NCBI GenBank assembly: GCA_003116875.1 | Contig: BCKT01000004.1 | Span: 1,422,891 to 1,486,890, forward strand | Origin: Takashimella koratensis | Lineage: Eukaryota; Basidiomycota; Tremellomycetes; Trichosporonales; Tetragoniomycetaceae | Length of the DNA: 64,000 nucleotides | Direction of reading: 5' to 3' | Shown: in pieces, positions 1-11,049 of the stretch | Layout: each line of letters begins with the position of its first letter | How positions within the stretch are numbered: the first letter of the stretch is position 1 | Notes under the pieces: generated by a model | The model's database searches: none | What the model saw: only the letters and a program-made list of their open reading frames with translations | What the model was told of the DNA's origin: nothing | Translations under genes and position numbers: made by a program

Positions 1-345
1 TGGACAGGGGGGATGCCGGCATCCCGTGGACTGCCTCCACCTCTCCACCCAACCCGCGTACTTGTTTGCCCGTCCCAGCACCCCCTCGTCAAATTGCTCA
101 TCGATTGCATTTGCCTATTGCCTACTATGCATGATAGCCGTGTATATGGCCCATCCACTGTCAACTCGTTGCTGTACCAGAAGGGGTACATGGACGTGAT
201 ATTGTCGTTAAGATCGATACCGATTCGATGAGTCGTTATAATGTTACCTACACCACTCCTTCGTGGCTTACAAATCCACACTGCCTCTCTCATTCGCTGA
301 TGGACTCAACAACCATTCTCTCGTGAACCGGCTTGTCGAGCCCCT
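1..345. other. Window edge without a recognisable gene
   Basis: Only short overlapping frames are present. No domain, splice structure or RNA gene is visible. It lies downstream of the small minus-strand gene and may include its 3' untranslated region. Confidence 0.4.
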
Positions 346-950
346 TCAACCACGCATGCAAGTCCTCCCATCGTGCCCAAGGCCATCGAACCCATCCCCG
401 TCCATCCCAGGCCCCGGCCGCAGAGCCTGCAACTTTTCCTCCCTCGGCCCGCCCGCCATCCCCTCCGGCGGGCTCCGCTCAGGGTGTACCATCGTGCCGG
501 ACGCGTAAGATACAGACCCGTCGGGCTGGGACACGGTGTATGTGTTGATGGTGCGGCCGTGTTTGAGCGCTTCGCCTTCAGCTGCGAGAGTAGGATTCTG
601 CGTAGCTTTACCCACTAAGAAGGGACAGGTTAGCATGTATTGTAATGGCAGCGGAAGACGATAGAGAGAGGAGTTGTTGACGTGAGGTTGAGACGGCATG
701 GGAGAGGGCATGTGCGGTAGAGAAGGCGGCAAACGCGCCCAGGTTCGACTCACGGATCTCCTTGTATTCTCCCTTCACCTTGTCACTAAACGACGGCTTG
801 CGAGGAGCTTTGGTCTCGTCTCTGCAGAAGGGTGGTCAGCAAGGGTTGATAGGAAGTCACCACCACCAGGAACATAGCATAACCCGTGGTTGATCAAGGA
901 TCCGGATGGATGTCGATGGGATGGATGGATATGACTTACTGCTTGATCAT
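346..950 (-). CDS. Small CsbD-like hypothetical protein
   Basis: Three-exon model on the minus strand: exon 1 at 950-940 (start MIKQ), exon 2 at 821-754, exon 3 at 614-346. Donors are GTAAGT and GTGAGT, acceptors CTGCAG and TTCTTAG, and the reading frame is continuous across both joins. The N-terminal half reads FSDKVKGEYKEI then LGKATQNPTLAAEGEALK. This resembles the fold-sized Gly-Lys-x-Thr / Glu-Gly repeat of CsbD-like stress proteins, although the match is from memory of the pattern. The C-terminal half is Gly/Pro-rich (GMAGGPREEKLQALRPGPG) and probably disordered. There is no signal peptide or membrane segment. A TATA-like stretch on the minus strand near 1131-1142 lies about 185 bp upstream of the start. 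Function is unknown; a general stress-associated cytosolic role would be inference from CsbD. Confidence 0.55.
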
Positions 951-3515
951 CGTTACCCACGGTTCGAGGTGTGCAGAGTAGATGAAAGGTCACCAGATAG
1001 GTACTCGAGCGCGAGGATTGCTGAGTAGGTGATTACTTGGGGTGGCGGATGGTCACTTGTGAATGTGGTGATGATGAGAGTGGTGCTGACGTCGGTGTTG
1101 GTGGCGACGAAGAGGATGTGTGGATGAGTGTGTATTTAAAGACGTCAATGCTCGCCATCAAATTGTTGCTGTGCATCAAGCTCGTGTGGGTGCGCCTGCT
1201 CCTCTTGCTTCTCGCGCGATTGGTTCAGACTCGTCCTCGTACCTGTCCACTCGAGCTATTTTTCAATGACACTTTTCCAACAAGAGGAAACCGCAGTAGA
1301 GGCTTGAGGGGCTTCCCTCCCTGGGTACTCAAACCCCCAGTTCAGCAGTTCACCAGTGGACACCTCGTCAATCCGTGAAGAACGGGGCAAGCTCCCAGGC
1401 GAATGTCAATACAGTCGACGACTTAGCACACAGGCACGCACCGCTGCGAGACTAATAAAAGACTCGAGGCGTGTAGCAGCCAAGTGATCTGCGTGCTAGC
1501 CCCATGCGGAGTAAGGGCCAAGGTGGGCAACTGGGCCGCTGGCCGCTGGCCACTGGCAACTGGCAACTGGCACCTGTCACACACCCTGGCGTCTCCACTC
1601 TCCACAACCCCGCGCCGCTCACGGGCCCTGCAAGTCTTGGCCTACTGCGGCTATGGGTTGGAGCGGTTGTAACTCAGCAATGGCGTCACTCGCACGTGGC
1701 GGGTAGAGATCCGGGGTGACATCTAGTAAACGTCGAGGGACATATTTTAGACAGAACCGGGTCCGTCCATGATCCGCTTAGACGCGATGAGCGCAAGCCA
1801 GTCAAGGGAGCAACAATCAGATCCACAAGACTTGGATATGCTCCTAGCGTCGGCTAAACGAGCCAAGCTCTATACGCACGCTCCGATCTCACAGTCCGAT
1901 ATTCGGAGGGGCGGACCGGTCCGACATGAAAACACAAAGACAGTCGGATTCATGTCCGCCCTGGACCTTTTGGGATCCGGCTTTAATCGCTGGTGATTGG
2001 TTCACCGGTAGAATAGGTTTTAACGGCTCGTTCCGATCCCAAAGCCCAAAGGGAGCAGCGGGTGGCATCAAGCCGAGGTTAGATCGAGGCGGTTGCGGTT
2101 GCGATTGCGATTGCGGTATCGGTCGCTTGGCGTGCGGCATGTAGGCATGATGCATGACTTGCGTACATCTGGGATGTTGATAAACTTGGGGAGAAAAGGG
2201 AGGGGTGGGAACGAGGGCCCGGGGAGGGTGGGGATGGGGCATGGGGAAGGTTGGGGAAAAGGGGAGGAGCAGGGGGAAGGGTGAGTGGAATTGGCGGATT
2301 AAGCGGGATCGAGCCGCTTGAAGCGACGCGAAGAGATGGTTGTCTGGAGTGCGCCATCAGTTTGCAATAGACAGCGACGAGATTGCACACTATGACTGCA
2401 GTGATTTCGAATCCCCAGCACGAGTCGATGCATGTCATTTTGGGGCCAAAGGAAGGGCCGGTCTGGGTGTGTGGGGAAGGGTGACAACCTGGTGCTGGTA
2501 GGTGTGGTGGTAGGATGCACCCTTTGACCACTCTCACACGAGCACCCACCAGACTGTCCGATTCTTTCCGAGCCCATCCCGTGATTCGAAAATAATCTCA
2601 ATCCCACTGCAACTCCTTGCAACTCCTAGGTCCCGAAGCAGTAGCCAGAGACGCCGGTGCGGGGTGGCTCGGTGCGCTCGGGTCGTTTTGATTGGCCCGC
2701 CCCAGTGTTTCATCGGCGATGAGCGACGGTCTGTGACTGGGACGCTACTCGCCCGCTCAGCGGGGTAGATTGTTCTCTTGTTTTTTTTATTTCGAATCTC
2801 ATCCTGTCGGATTCGAATACATTGCCTGGCACGTCGCCAACAGTGCCAATGCCAATGCCGGTCAGCGGTCAGCGCAGAGGGGGATCAACAGCTCACTTCA
2901 CACCGGGCGCACTTGATCCCCACCAGATCCACCATGCATATAAGACACAATGTACCGGCTCAACGGGCGTCTTCTCACTCACTCGACCTTCACTCACCAC
3001 TCATCCTTACCACCACCACCACCACCACCACCACCACCACCTTCCACCCTCTCACCACCACCACCCGGCTGATCACAGATCACCTCATCGCTTGCCTTCC
3101 CCCACCACTGCATGCTATCATCCCCCTCTGCGCATACCCTCACTACCTCTGTGCACAGATCCTTTCACCTACTACACCAATACAACCACCGACGCCCCGT
3201 CGCCTGCGTCGCATCCCTCGCAGATAACCATTTCACACACCGCCTATCTCGGATCCCCACGACCTCCCGACTCGCGTATCCCTACCATGTGCGTCAATCC
3301 TTCTCCTCTTACCCCCCTACCACGCATGCACTAGCGTATCTCGTATCTGTTTCCCGCCCCGCACCCTACTCGACTTCCCGCCGGCACTGCTCAATCTAGA
3401 TATAAAGAACACACCCAAGCCGCAAAGCTGACAGCCACTTCTACCCACTCACCCCACTGCTGTCCCAATTCCAACCGCTTCTACAAGACAGACTCGACCG
3501 TACCATTCCTCCAAC
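951..3515. other. Long intergenic region, no supported gene
   Basis: Divergent promoter space between the small minus-strand gene and malic enzyme. It contains a short degenerate tandem repeat (units like CTGGCAACTGGCAACTGG) around 1540-1580 and an ACC trinucleotide microsatellite around 3010-3045. One minus-strand frame near 2440 encodes a short hydrophobic Cys-containing stretch (ITAVIVCNLVAVYC), which could be part of a small membrane protein. No convincing gene structure could be built around it. Confidence 0.4.
3401..3407 (+). promoter_or_regulatory. TATA-like box of malic enzyme
   Basis: TATAAAG lies about 115 bp upstream of the malic enzyme start codon. This spacing is compatible with a fungal core promoter. 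Confidence 0.4.
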
Positions 3516-5950
3516 ATGACCGTCATCAACAAGCCAGTCGTCGCCCAAACCGAGGGTTTTAACGGTGAGTCACGCGTGATCCACCCCTGCCACTTGTGTA
3601 CAACCGCTGATCTGTGATGATCATCTTTCCTCTTTCTCACCACCATTTTACCCTCGTTTCGGATCTCCTCGCGCCCCGCCCACTGCCCGCCCACAGGCAA
3701 GAAGACCTCCTTCGTCCCCTTCACCTCGCCGCAGCAAGACCTGCTCCGCCTGCAACACCAGCTCAAGCTCCAGCCTACCCCCTTGCACAAGCACTCCCTC
3801 TTGTCCAAGACCAGGCGTGAGAACCCCAACCTCTTCTTCTCCGCCGTCAACTCGGACATTGTCAACCTGTACGTCGATGGTGGCGTTATTCTGCCACCTT
3901 CCTTTCCCGATTCTTTTCTCCCTCTCTTCCTCTTCTCTTTCCAAGCCTCGATCGCAACCTTTCACCGCCACTCTGGGACCTCGCTGACATGACCTGTCCA
4001 GCGCCCCGATCGTCTACACCCCGACTGTCGGCGAAGCATGCCAGCGCTACTCTGAAGTCTACTCGGGTCCCGAGGGTCTCTACCTCTCGATCGACGACAA
4101 GCATGCTCTTCCTGAGATCATTGCCGCCTACGCTCGGAATCACACCATCACCCCACAAATCATCGTCGTCACTGACGGGTCTCGTATCCTTGGTCTCGGC
4201 GACCTCGGGATCGGTGGGATGGGTATCAGTGTAGGCAAGCTCAACCTCTACGTCGCTGGGGGTGGTGTGGACCCCTCGGGCACTCTTCCCGTCATCCTTG
4301 AGTGAGTTTTAAACAGGATACCATAAGTGGTTGGAAGCTGACACCACTGCAGCATGGGGACCAACACCGAGTCGATCCGTGAGCACCCGCTCTACCTCGG
4401 TCTCCGACGCCCCCGTGCATCCCTCGAAGAGGTAAGCTCGAGCTGACATGATACAAGGAGAGAGCTCCCCGGCTAATATATACCAGGCTACCAGCTTCAT
4501 GGACGCATTCATGACTGCCGTGTCATCCGCGTACCCCAAGTGCGTCATCCAGCACGAGGACTTTTACTCCGAAGCCGCGTTCAGCTTCCTCGAGCGATAC
4601 CAGAACAAGTACCGCATGTTCAACGACGACATTCAGGGGTGAGTTGAACAAATCAACATGACATTGTCCCTCGCCACTGTTGAGAAAGTGCTAAACATAC
4701 TATAGTACTGGCTCCGTCATCTTGGGTGGTTTCTTAACCGCCGCCAAGCAGGCGAGCGCTGCATCCGGCAAGCCCCTTTCTGACCACCGCGTCGTCTTCC
4801 TTGGAGGAGGCAGTGCCGCTGTCGGGTGAGTTTCATCCCCCTTCTCCATCTCCACCTCACACTTGACTAACTCTTCTCTTAGTGTCGCCAAGGAGATGAT
4901 GAACTTTTTCATCATGCAGGGACTTTCTGAGTCCGAGGCTCGCGACAGGTTCTGGCTCATTGACACCAAGGGCTTGATCACCTCCACTCGGTCTGACGTC
5001 GTCGCTGGCCGCCTTGCATCGCACAAGGAGTTTTTCATCCGTAAGGATACCGAGGGCAAAGAGTACAAGACCCTCGAGGAGGTCGTGGAGTTTGTCAAGC
5101 CAACCGCGCTTGTTGGACTCAGTACGACGTTCGGAGCCTTTGGCGAGGGCGTCGTCAGGCGTATGGCCGACCTCAACACCGCGGTAAGTGATTACCTCTA
5201 ACTAGTTTTAGCTACGTAAATTGTAACACTGTAGCTGACTCCCACCAGCCTATCATCTTCCCGCTCTCCAACCCGACCAGCAAGTGTGAGCTTTCCTTTG
5301 AAGATGCCCTCAAGTGGTAAGTACAAGGCCCTAGTCATTGGATCATCGTACCTCGCTGAAATGGGTTAGGACCGACGGCCGTGTTCTCTTTGCCTCGGGC
5401 TCCCCATACTCGCCCATGACCTTCAAGGGAACTCTCCGGGAGCCGGGACAGGGGTGAGTTGACCTGTCTCCTTCTCGATGATGAAGCATATCTGACGACT
5501 ACCCCAGCAACAACTTCCTTGTCTTCGTATGTTTACGATCCACCATACAGCTTCTCAGCCATCTCCCAACTAAAGTCCCACTTTGTACAATCCACTGACA
5601 TCTTGACAGCCCGGTATCGGTTTCGGCGCTCTTATTTCTGGCGCTCACACCATCACCGACCGGATGATCACTGCCGGTGCCATCTCGCTCTCTCGCTCTC
5701 TCACCCGCGAAGAGATCGCTGCTGGTTTACTCTACCCGCGCCTTAACCGAATCAGGGATGTCTCTGCCTACGTTGCGCTTGGCGTTGTGCGTGCTGCGCA
5801 GGAAGCCGGTGTCGACGAGAACGAGAAGCTCAGGAACCTCGGTGAGTCAGCAGAGAAGAGATACGGAGAGGGATAGGGAAAAGATCTGACAGAGGTGTAG
5901 ATGACGACGCGCTCTTGGCGGAGATCAAGAAGGCTCAGTGGACTCCTTGA
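3516..5950 (+). CDS. MAE1: Malic enzyme (malate dehydrogenase, decarboxylating)
   Basis: Catalyses oxidative decarboxylation of L-malate to pyruvate and CO2 with reduction of NAD(P)+, an anaplerotic and redox-supplying step. About twelve exons starting with MTVINKPVVAQ, the first two introns being 3565-3696 and 3869-4001. Diagnostic family blocks occur in order: YTPTVGEACQRYS (malic N-domain, substrate tyrosine), DGSRILGLGDLG, the metal-binding segment FNDDIQGTGSVILGG, and the Rossmann loop FLGGGSAAVG. Then come PIIFPLSNPTSKCE and VFPGIGFGALISGAHTITD. The assembled protein is roughly 570 residues, within the normal range for the family. The glycine-rich loop has GGGSAAVG where many homologues have GAGSAGxG, still compatible with dinucleotide binding. 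No clear mitochondrial presequence is seen in the short N-terminus, so location and NAD versus NADP preference are unresolved. A TATA-like box lies about 115 bp upstream. Confidence 0.93.
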
Positions 5951-6455
5951 ACCAATCCAGGCTTGAGCACGTAGTCAGGAAGAGTAGGAAGAAGAGAGGG
6001 GACAGAAGAGGAGAAGAAGCGAGTATCAGAGACATATCGAGTCGTTGAGAATAAGTCAAAAAAGGTGATATCGATATCTGTGCGATTTGTTCATGTTTGA
6101 TTTCAGTTTCGAAGACTTGATTGTGTATATACAGAGATTAGGTTTGTGCTTTGCTTTGCTTTGGAACTTGATTGAGATGAGATGTGCTATTCTGTTACGT
6201 ACAACCCTCGTCGACGTATTGAATCGAAGAGGGGTGTGTTCTTGAAAGCTTGAGTTTCCCGTCAGCCAAGCAGCCGAGTGCCACGGTGGTCGGTGTACGG
6301 TGCAGGACGTATGTCTGAAACTTGACTTGTTTCACTGCATTACCGCCGACTGACCATAATTCACCATCTCACTCTCCGACCCTTCATTTCTCATTTCGAC
6401 TTCTTCTCTCATCTCCTTGATTACTCACTTCTTCACCCCATCTCAACCATTCACC
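5951..6455. other. Intergenic region malic enzyme to DcpS
   Basis: Holds the malic enzyme 3' region and the short promoter of the next gene. No separate gene is seen. Confidence 0.5.
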
Positions 6456-8182
6456 ATGTCCGAAGACCTAGAAAGGAGCTTGGATCTCTCCACTCTCTCT
6501 TCGTTCCAGTTCACCCGCGTCCTCTCGGAGAGTAAGTCCGATTCTCCCTTCTTTCCTCTCCTCTCTACTCTCTAGCAGGCTACTCGCTCGCTCGTCGACT
6601 GCTTCACTCGACCCCACCTCGCTAACTTCATCCTCATCGCTATCCAGGTACCACTACCGGCTCGATCTACCTCCTCGGCACGATCCATGGTCTTGACGCG
6701 ATCGTTCACCTCCAACGTACGGTGCTGGAGTCTCGAGACGCTGCCGAGATCGTTCAATCAGGTCTGGAGGGATTGTTCGTCTTCCTTGAGAATTCACCGG
6801 TCCGTCGTACCTCAACCCCACCCCGATGTGACCTAGGACCTTGTGCTTACTCGTATTGATACAGTACTACTCTGCGCACGGTCTGATCCGACGTTCCCTT
6901 CCCGACCCCGACCCCTCTCCCAATCCCACCTCGACCTCTACCGACCCCACTGCCCCTACTTCCCTCATCGATTATACCGACCCCTCCCTCGCCGCCTACG
7001 CCGAACCCTCGGGACCCAAAATCCGCCCAGACCTCGTCATCAAAGTCATCTGGCCAGCGACCCCTACCCATATTCGGAAATACACCGCCCAGGAGATCAT
7101 CATGATCACTGAAACCCCAGAGATCTATAACAAGGTCGTCGTACCGTATATCGATAGTTTCCCGGTCGAGCGGATCGAGTGGTGAGTCCAGTTATCGGTG
7201 CAGGCCAGAGTGGACTAAAGGATGGTTGGTTGGCCGAGGTAATGAGAGCAGTCTCCTGGGAGAGTGGGTGGCGATGAGGAGAGAGAAAGAAGATTGGGAG
7301 AGTGGGAATGGGACGCGAAGGAAGCAGGTACGTATGAAGCTGACGCTGACTTAGGGTGTATAATATCCTAGATGGGAAGAAAGAAGCCGACAAGGTCTTG
7401 TTTCGAGATACTCATCCCGAAAATGGATTCCTCATCACCCCAGATCTCAAATGGGACCAAACCTCCATGAAGGCGTTGGTACGTGAACCCCCTCCCCTCC
7501 CCTCCCCTCCTCTCTGTGTGTCCCTTGCCTACTCCCTACTCCCTACTCCCTTCTCCCTACTCCCTACTCCCTACTCCCGAGTCATCGCCAAGACTGACCA
7601 CCGCCTAGTACCTCACCGCTCTCGTGTACACTCGGGAAATCCGATGTCTTCGAGACTTGCGCAAATCACACGTTCCCTTGCTGAAGCGGATCCAACGACA
7701 AGCTGGTCAGACGGCTCAAGAGCATTTCGGAGTCGAGGCAAACAAGCTAAGGCTGTTTGTGCATTACCAACCCTCGTACTGTGAGTCGCCCACCGGCAGC
7801 GTTGTAGTAAGATGCGAGCTAGAATGTGGAATTGATGCTCGAGGCATAGACCACTTCCATGTGCATATCGTCCATATCGAACATCAGGGATTGGCAGGGA
7901 TGACAGCGGGTCAAGCGCACCTCTTGAACGACCTGATCACGCTCGTGAGTGTTTTTCGTAATACCTTGGAATTGGAAACGTTCAGATCCATTGGACGTCC
8001 TCGCTCTCGCTTCCCACGCTACTCTCGCTAACAATCTACGATTCCTCTCGCTCTTCTGCAAACAGCTCGATTTGTCGCCGCCTGAACCAGCACCGTCACT
8101 TGTCGCTCAGATGACGCTGACATACGCCCTTGGGGTGGAACATGGGCTGTACCCTGGTCTGAGCGCTGAGCAGACGGAGTAG
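6456..8182 (+). CDS. DCS1: Scavenger mRNA decapping enzyme (DcpS/Dcs1, HIT family)
   Basis: Hydrolyses the m7GpppN cap dinucleotide left after 3'-to-5' mRNA decay, releasing m7GMP. Start MSEDLERSLDLSTLSSFQF; multi-exon. Visible blocks are an N-terminal swapped-domain region (GSIYLLGTIHGLDAIVHLQRT), a Pro/Ser/Thr-rich loop, and RPDLVIKVIWPATPTHIRKY. Next come VERIEWVYNILDGKKEADKV and the segment FRDTHPENGFLITPDLKWD, which is typical of DcpS. The C-terminal HIT domain carries the histidine triad YHFHVHIVHIEHQG; the middle histidine is the catalytic nucleophile. The intron ahead of the LTALVYTREIRCLRDLR exon contains a pyrimidine-rich CTACTCC minisatellite. The exon carrying the triad begins at YHFHVHI just after an intron. 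Start choice rests on the first ATG ahead of conserved sequence. Confidence 0.92.
7530..7577 (+). repeat. CTACTCC-type minisatellite in a DcpS intron
   Basis: Several tandem copies of a 7-nt pyrimidine-rich unit (CTACTCC, with one TTCTCC variant) lie in the intron that ends just before the YLTALVYTRE exon. It may act as an extended polypyrimidine tract. Confidence 0.7.
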
Positions 8183-9244
8183 CCGGAATGGTGAACGGCA
8201 GGACAGATTTGGGAGGGTGGTTGAGAAGTAGAGCGTCGGCGAGAGTATGGCAGACCTGTGTCGTGGACATCCAGCGGCTGTCGGGGCCTGGCTCATCGGG
8301 AGGGTTCACGAGGCGAGTCCCCAGAGAGGCGAGATCACATGTCATCCTACAGAGGGCATGTGGATAGTCAGACGTACATCCACATTTGTTCAATCTTGGT
8401 AGAGTCATCAGCTGTCCATTACATTTCATATCCATCTGCATATACGCATGCAAGCACGTCCCACCTCCCTTGAAAGTTCAGCTTGCAACAGAGGTTCTCG
8501 GCTCGGATGCTGGAGCTCCATCACCGGACTGAGAAGCACGGGTCACACCACACCGACTACTCCGCATGTTCCTAGCCTCTAGTTTGGCCTGGTCATCTCT
8601 AGCCTATCTTGCACTTTTCCAACTCAATCTCTCAATCGCTCCACGTGAACCTTGACCTTAGCCTTGACCTCCTAATTTTCAATTATCCATCTAATCCTTC
8701 TAACTCAACCAATCTATCTAATCTACTTCATCCTTCTAGCCTATGTATTTTATGACCGGCATGATTAAGCGTTTACATTTTACGATTATCCTGGATGAAT
8801 AGATGAATAGATGTATTGGTGAATGTATCATGTGAAACGAGTTAGTAGATGCAGCCGCGGTTCGGAGCGGGTCTAGTCAGGTTCGACAAGGGGTTAGAGG
8901 TGCCGAGATGAGATGGCGATAAGACAAGAAAGAACTGCGAAAGCAGTCGCGTCGTGTCATTTCGGAAGGTGTCTAACCTGCGCGACCGCTGCCCTGCGGT
9001 TCCACACACGCGCTCGGTTCGCTACCTGACGTGTATAAACTGCCGAGATGTCTAGGTAGCCAAGGTGGGTCCATACATCTGGCGTGAAGATTGTCACCCG
9101 CAGTTCTCGGTCGCAGCGATAACTCCGCAACGCGACCACTCTTGCCCATCGAGATTGATTGTCAAGGGAAAGTCAAGCGCCGCTGATCAGATCGAACGAG
9201 CTACGTTCTTGCTCCTTGTCCCTCTTGCTCCTGACTTCCCGCGG

Positions 9245-9290
9245 TCAAGGAGCAAGGAGCAAGGAGCAAGGAGCAAGGAGCAAGGAGCAA
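9245..9290 (+). repeat. GCAAGGA minisatellite
   Basis: About six tandem copies of the 7-nt unit GCAAGGA. It is preceded at 9205-9235 by partial reverse-complement copies (TTGCTCCTTG), so the locus can form an imperfect hairpin. Confidence 0.8.
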
Positions 9291-10608
9291 GACTCGACTC
9301 ACGGACCCAGTGAAGTGGAAATCACCCAGTTCCCAGGACGGCCGCGGATTTTCTGAACTCCTTTTCTCTCCCCTTTCTCGCCTTTCGTCTTTGGTCGTTT
9401 TGTTTCCCACGACCCACAAACCGATGAAAGATTCATCCGAACAAGGTCCCTAGCGCCCTGGCGCCACGCTTTAGCTGAACGTAAGCTGAATAAACACCCC
9501 CAGGTTGCCTGCGGTGCATCGATGCATTGGTGGGGTGTCCCATTCTTTGTGTTTACTCTATAGCCTCGTCCTGTATTCAGGAGCAAGCAAGAGTCGAACC
9601 TGACTAGGCTGCGAAGGGTTCGAATGGATAATAGGCGAAATGAAAAATGAAGAAGAAAAATCACGACGCGTCTTAGATTGCAAAGGAGGCGGCTCGGCCT
9701 CTGCCTCCACCCTCTAACCCCACCTCCGCCCGAATCGAGTCGTCTGCGCCTGCTGACAGCAACTGCCTCACCCGATCTCGGCGCCAAGTGGGCCAAGCTC
9801 AGCCATTGCCAAGCTGCGGTATCGCTGCGTTTCGTCGTCTCAATTGCGAAATGGCTAGCGTGTCGCGGCAGGCGTAGGCGTAGGCCTTAACGCCTGCTCC
9901 CATTCCCACTCATTCCCATGACAAGGCCGCACTCCCGAGCCCGTAGATCAGATCAGATCGAACATGTACTGTATCATGCATTGGGTCTTCGTTGCGTTCC
10001 CGTGACTCTCGGCCGTGCCGTCACTGGTACCCGTTGGGCTAGCCCCAGTCCCACTCGTCCCGTTCCCGGTGGAGAGTAGTCTCCACAACGTCTCATCCCA
10101 CGGTCCACCGACTCCACCGAACCGAACCGAGGCGGAAAAATCATGCACGTCCAGACAAAAAAAGAGAAAAGAAAAGACAAGAAAAGTCATTCGCGTCGAG
10201 CAAAAGGCCAAGAGGGGCTACTGCGGTGTGCCCTCAAAGGGCAAAGCGAAGAGGCTTTTTTGCGTCCGCCTGGATTATACATTTCTCAGGGCGGGCGTGA
10301 ACAGTCCCCGAGCCCGCTACCATCGGGACTGGGAGTGAGTTGGGTCTGTTGAGTTTGGATTCTGTGCAGTACAGGCGAGCACGAGGAGGAGTAGGTAGGA
10401 GGATTTAGGGTGTGTGGTTTGCAGGGAAGAGGGAAGAAAGGATGTCTTAGAACGCGTCTCAGGCACGTCGTCACACTTTGAGGTTTGCAGTCAAAACCTA
10501 GACCCTGATTCAATCCACAGCAGGCGCACGAGCAGCACCAGGGGTAGTCGATCAAACCCAAAGGAAGGTGCACACAACACACCCCGACAGACACACACAC
10601 AACCTCGT

Positions 10609-10611
<3 letters not shown>

Positions 10612-10641
<30 letters not shown>
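10612..10641 (+). repeat. CA dinucleotide microsatellite
   Basis: A run of about 14 CA repeats in the leader region of the downstream gene. Confidence 0.85.
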
Positions 10642-10642
<1 letters not shown>

Positions 10643-11049
10643 CTAGACTGTTGTTTGTTTGCGTCTCTTGTTGTTCCCTCTGATCCCATCTCTCATCTCT
10701 CATCTCTCTCTCCTTCGTCATCGTCACCCCTGCCCCTTCGTCGACGACCACCTCGACAACCAACAAGGCAGACGACTCATCTCTATCTCGTCCCAGTCGC
10801 GTGCTCTCTCCTCGCTTGCCTCTTGCCTCTTGCCTCCCTTTTGCATCGCATTGCATCGACGCCTCGACGTGTAACAAGGTCTCCATCAATCCATCACTGC
10901 CCGCGAGTCCGGCCTCCCCTCCTCCCCTTCCCGACCACTACCCCGTCTCTGCCTAGAAAAGCGACGCGAGTCTGCGCCCCACCCGCGCGCCATTCTTCTC
11001 CACCTCGCAAAATAGATACTCCACGTCGCCATCATCTTCGACCTCCCCC

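Larger units (their letters stand above)
8183..11049. other. Long intergenic region with simple repeats
   Basis: About 2.9 kb with no gene I can support. It contains a GCAAGGA minisatellite at about 9245-9290 and a CA dinucleotide run at about 10612-10640. Much of the region from about 10350 on is pyrimidine-rich and may be the promoter and 5' leader of the next gene. Confidence 0.45.

Noticed and set aside
2079..2622. Overlapping minus-strand frames with a short hydrophobic stretch
   Set aside because: Frames conflict and no splice model joins them convincingly; left as a remark in the intergenic entry.
3010..3060. Poly-His or poly-Thr coding frames
   Set aside because: Produced by the ACC microsatellite in the malic enzyme promoter.
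9590..9640. tRNA T-arm-like string GGTTCGACTC on the minus strand
   Set aside because: Flanking bases do not form T-stem or acceptor stem, so it is not a tRNA.
9299..9796. 165-codon minus-strand open frame
   Set aside because: Overlaps a minisatellite and has a simple-repeat-derived C-terminus; no domain.
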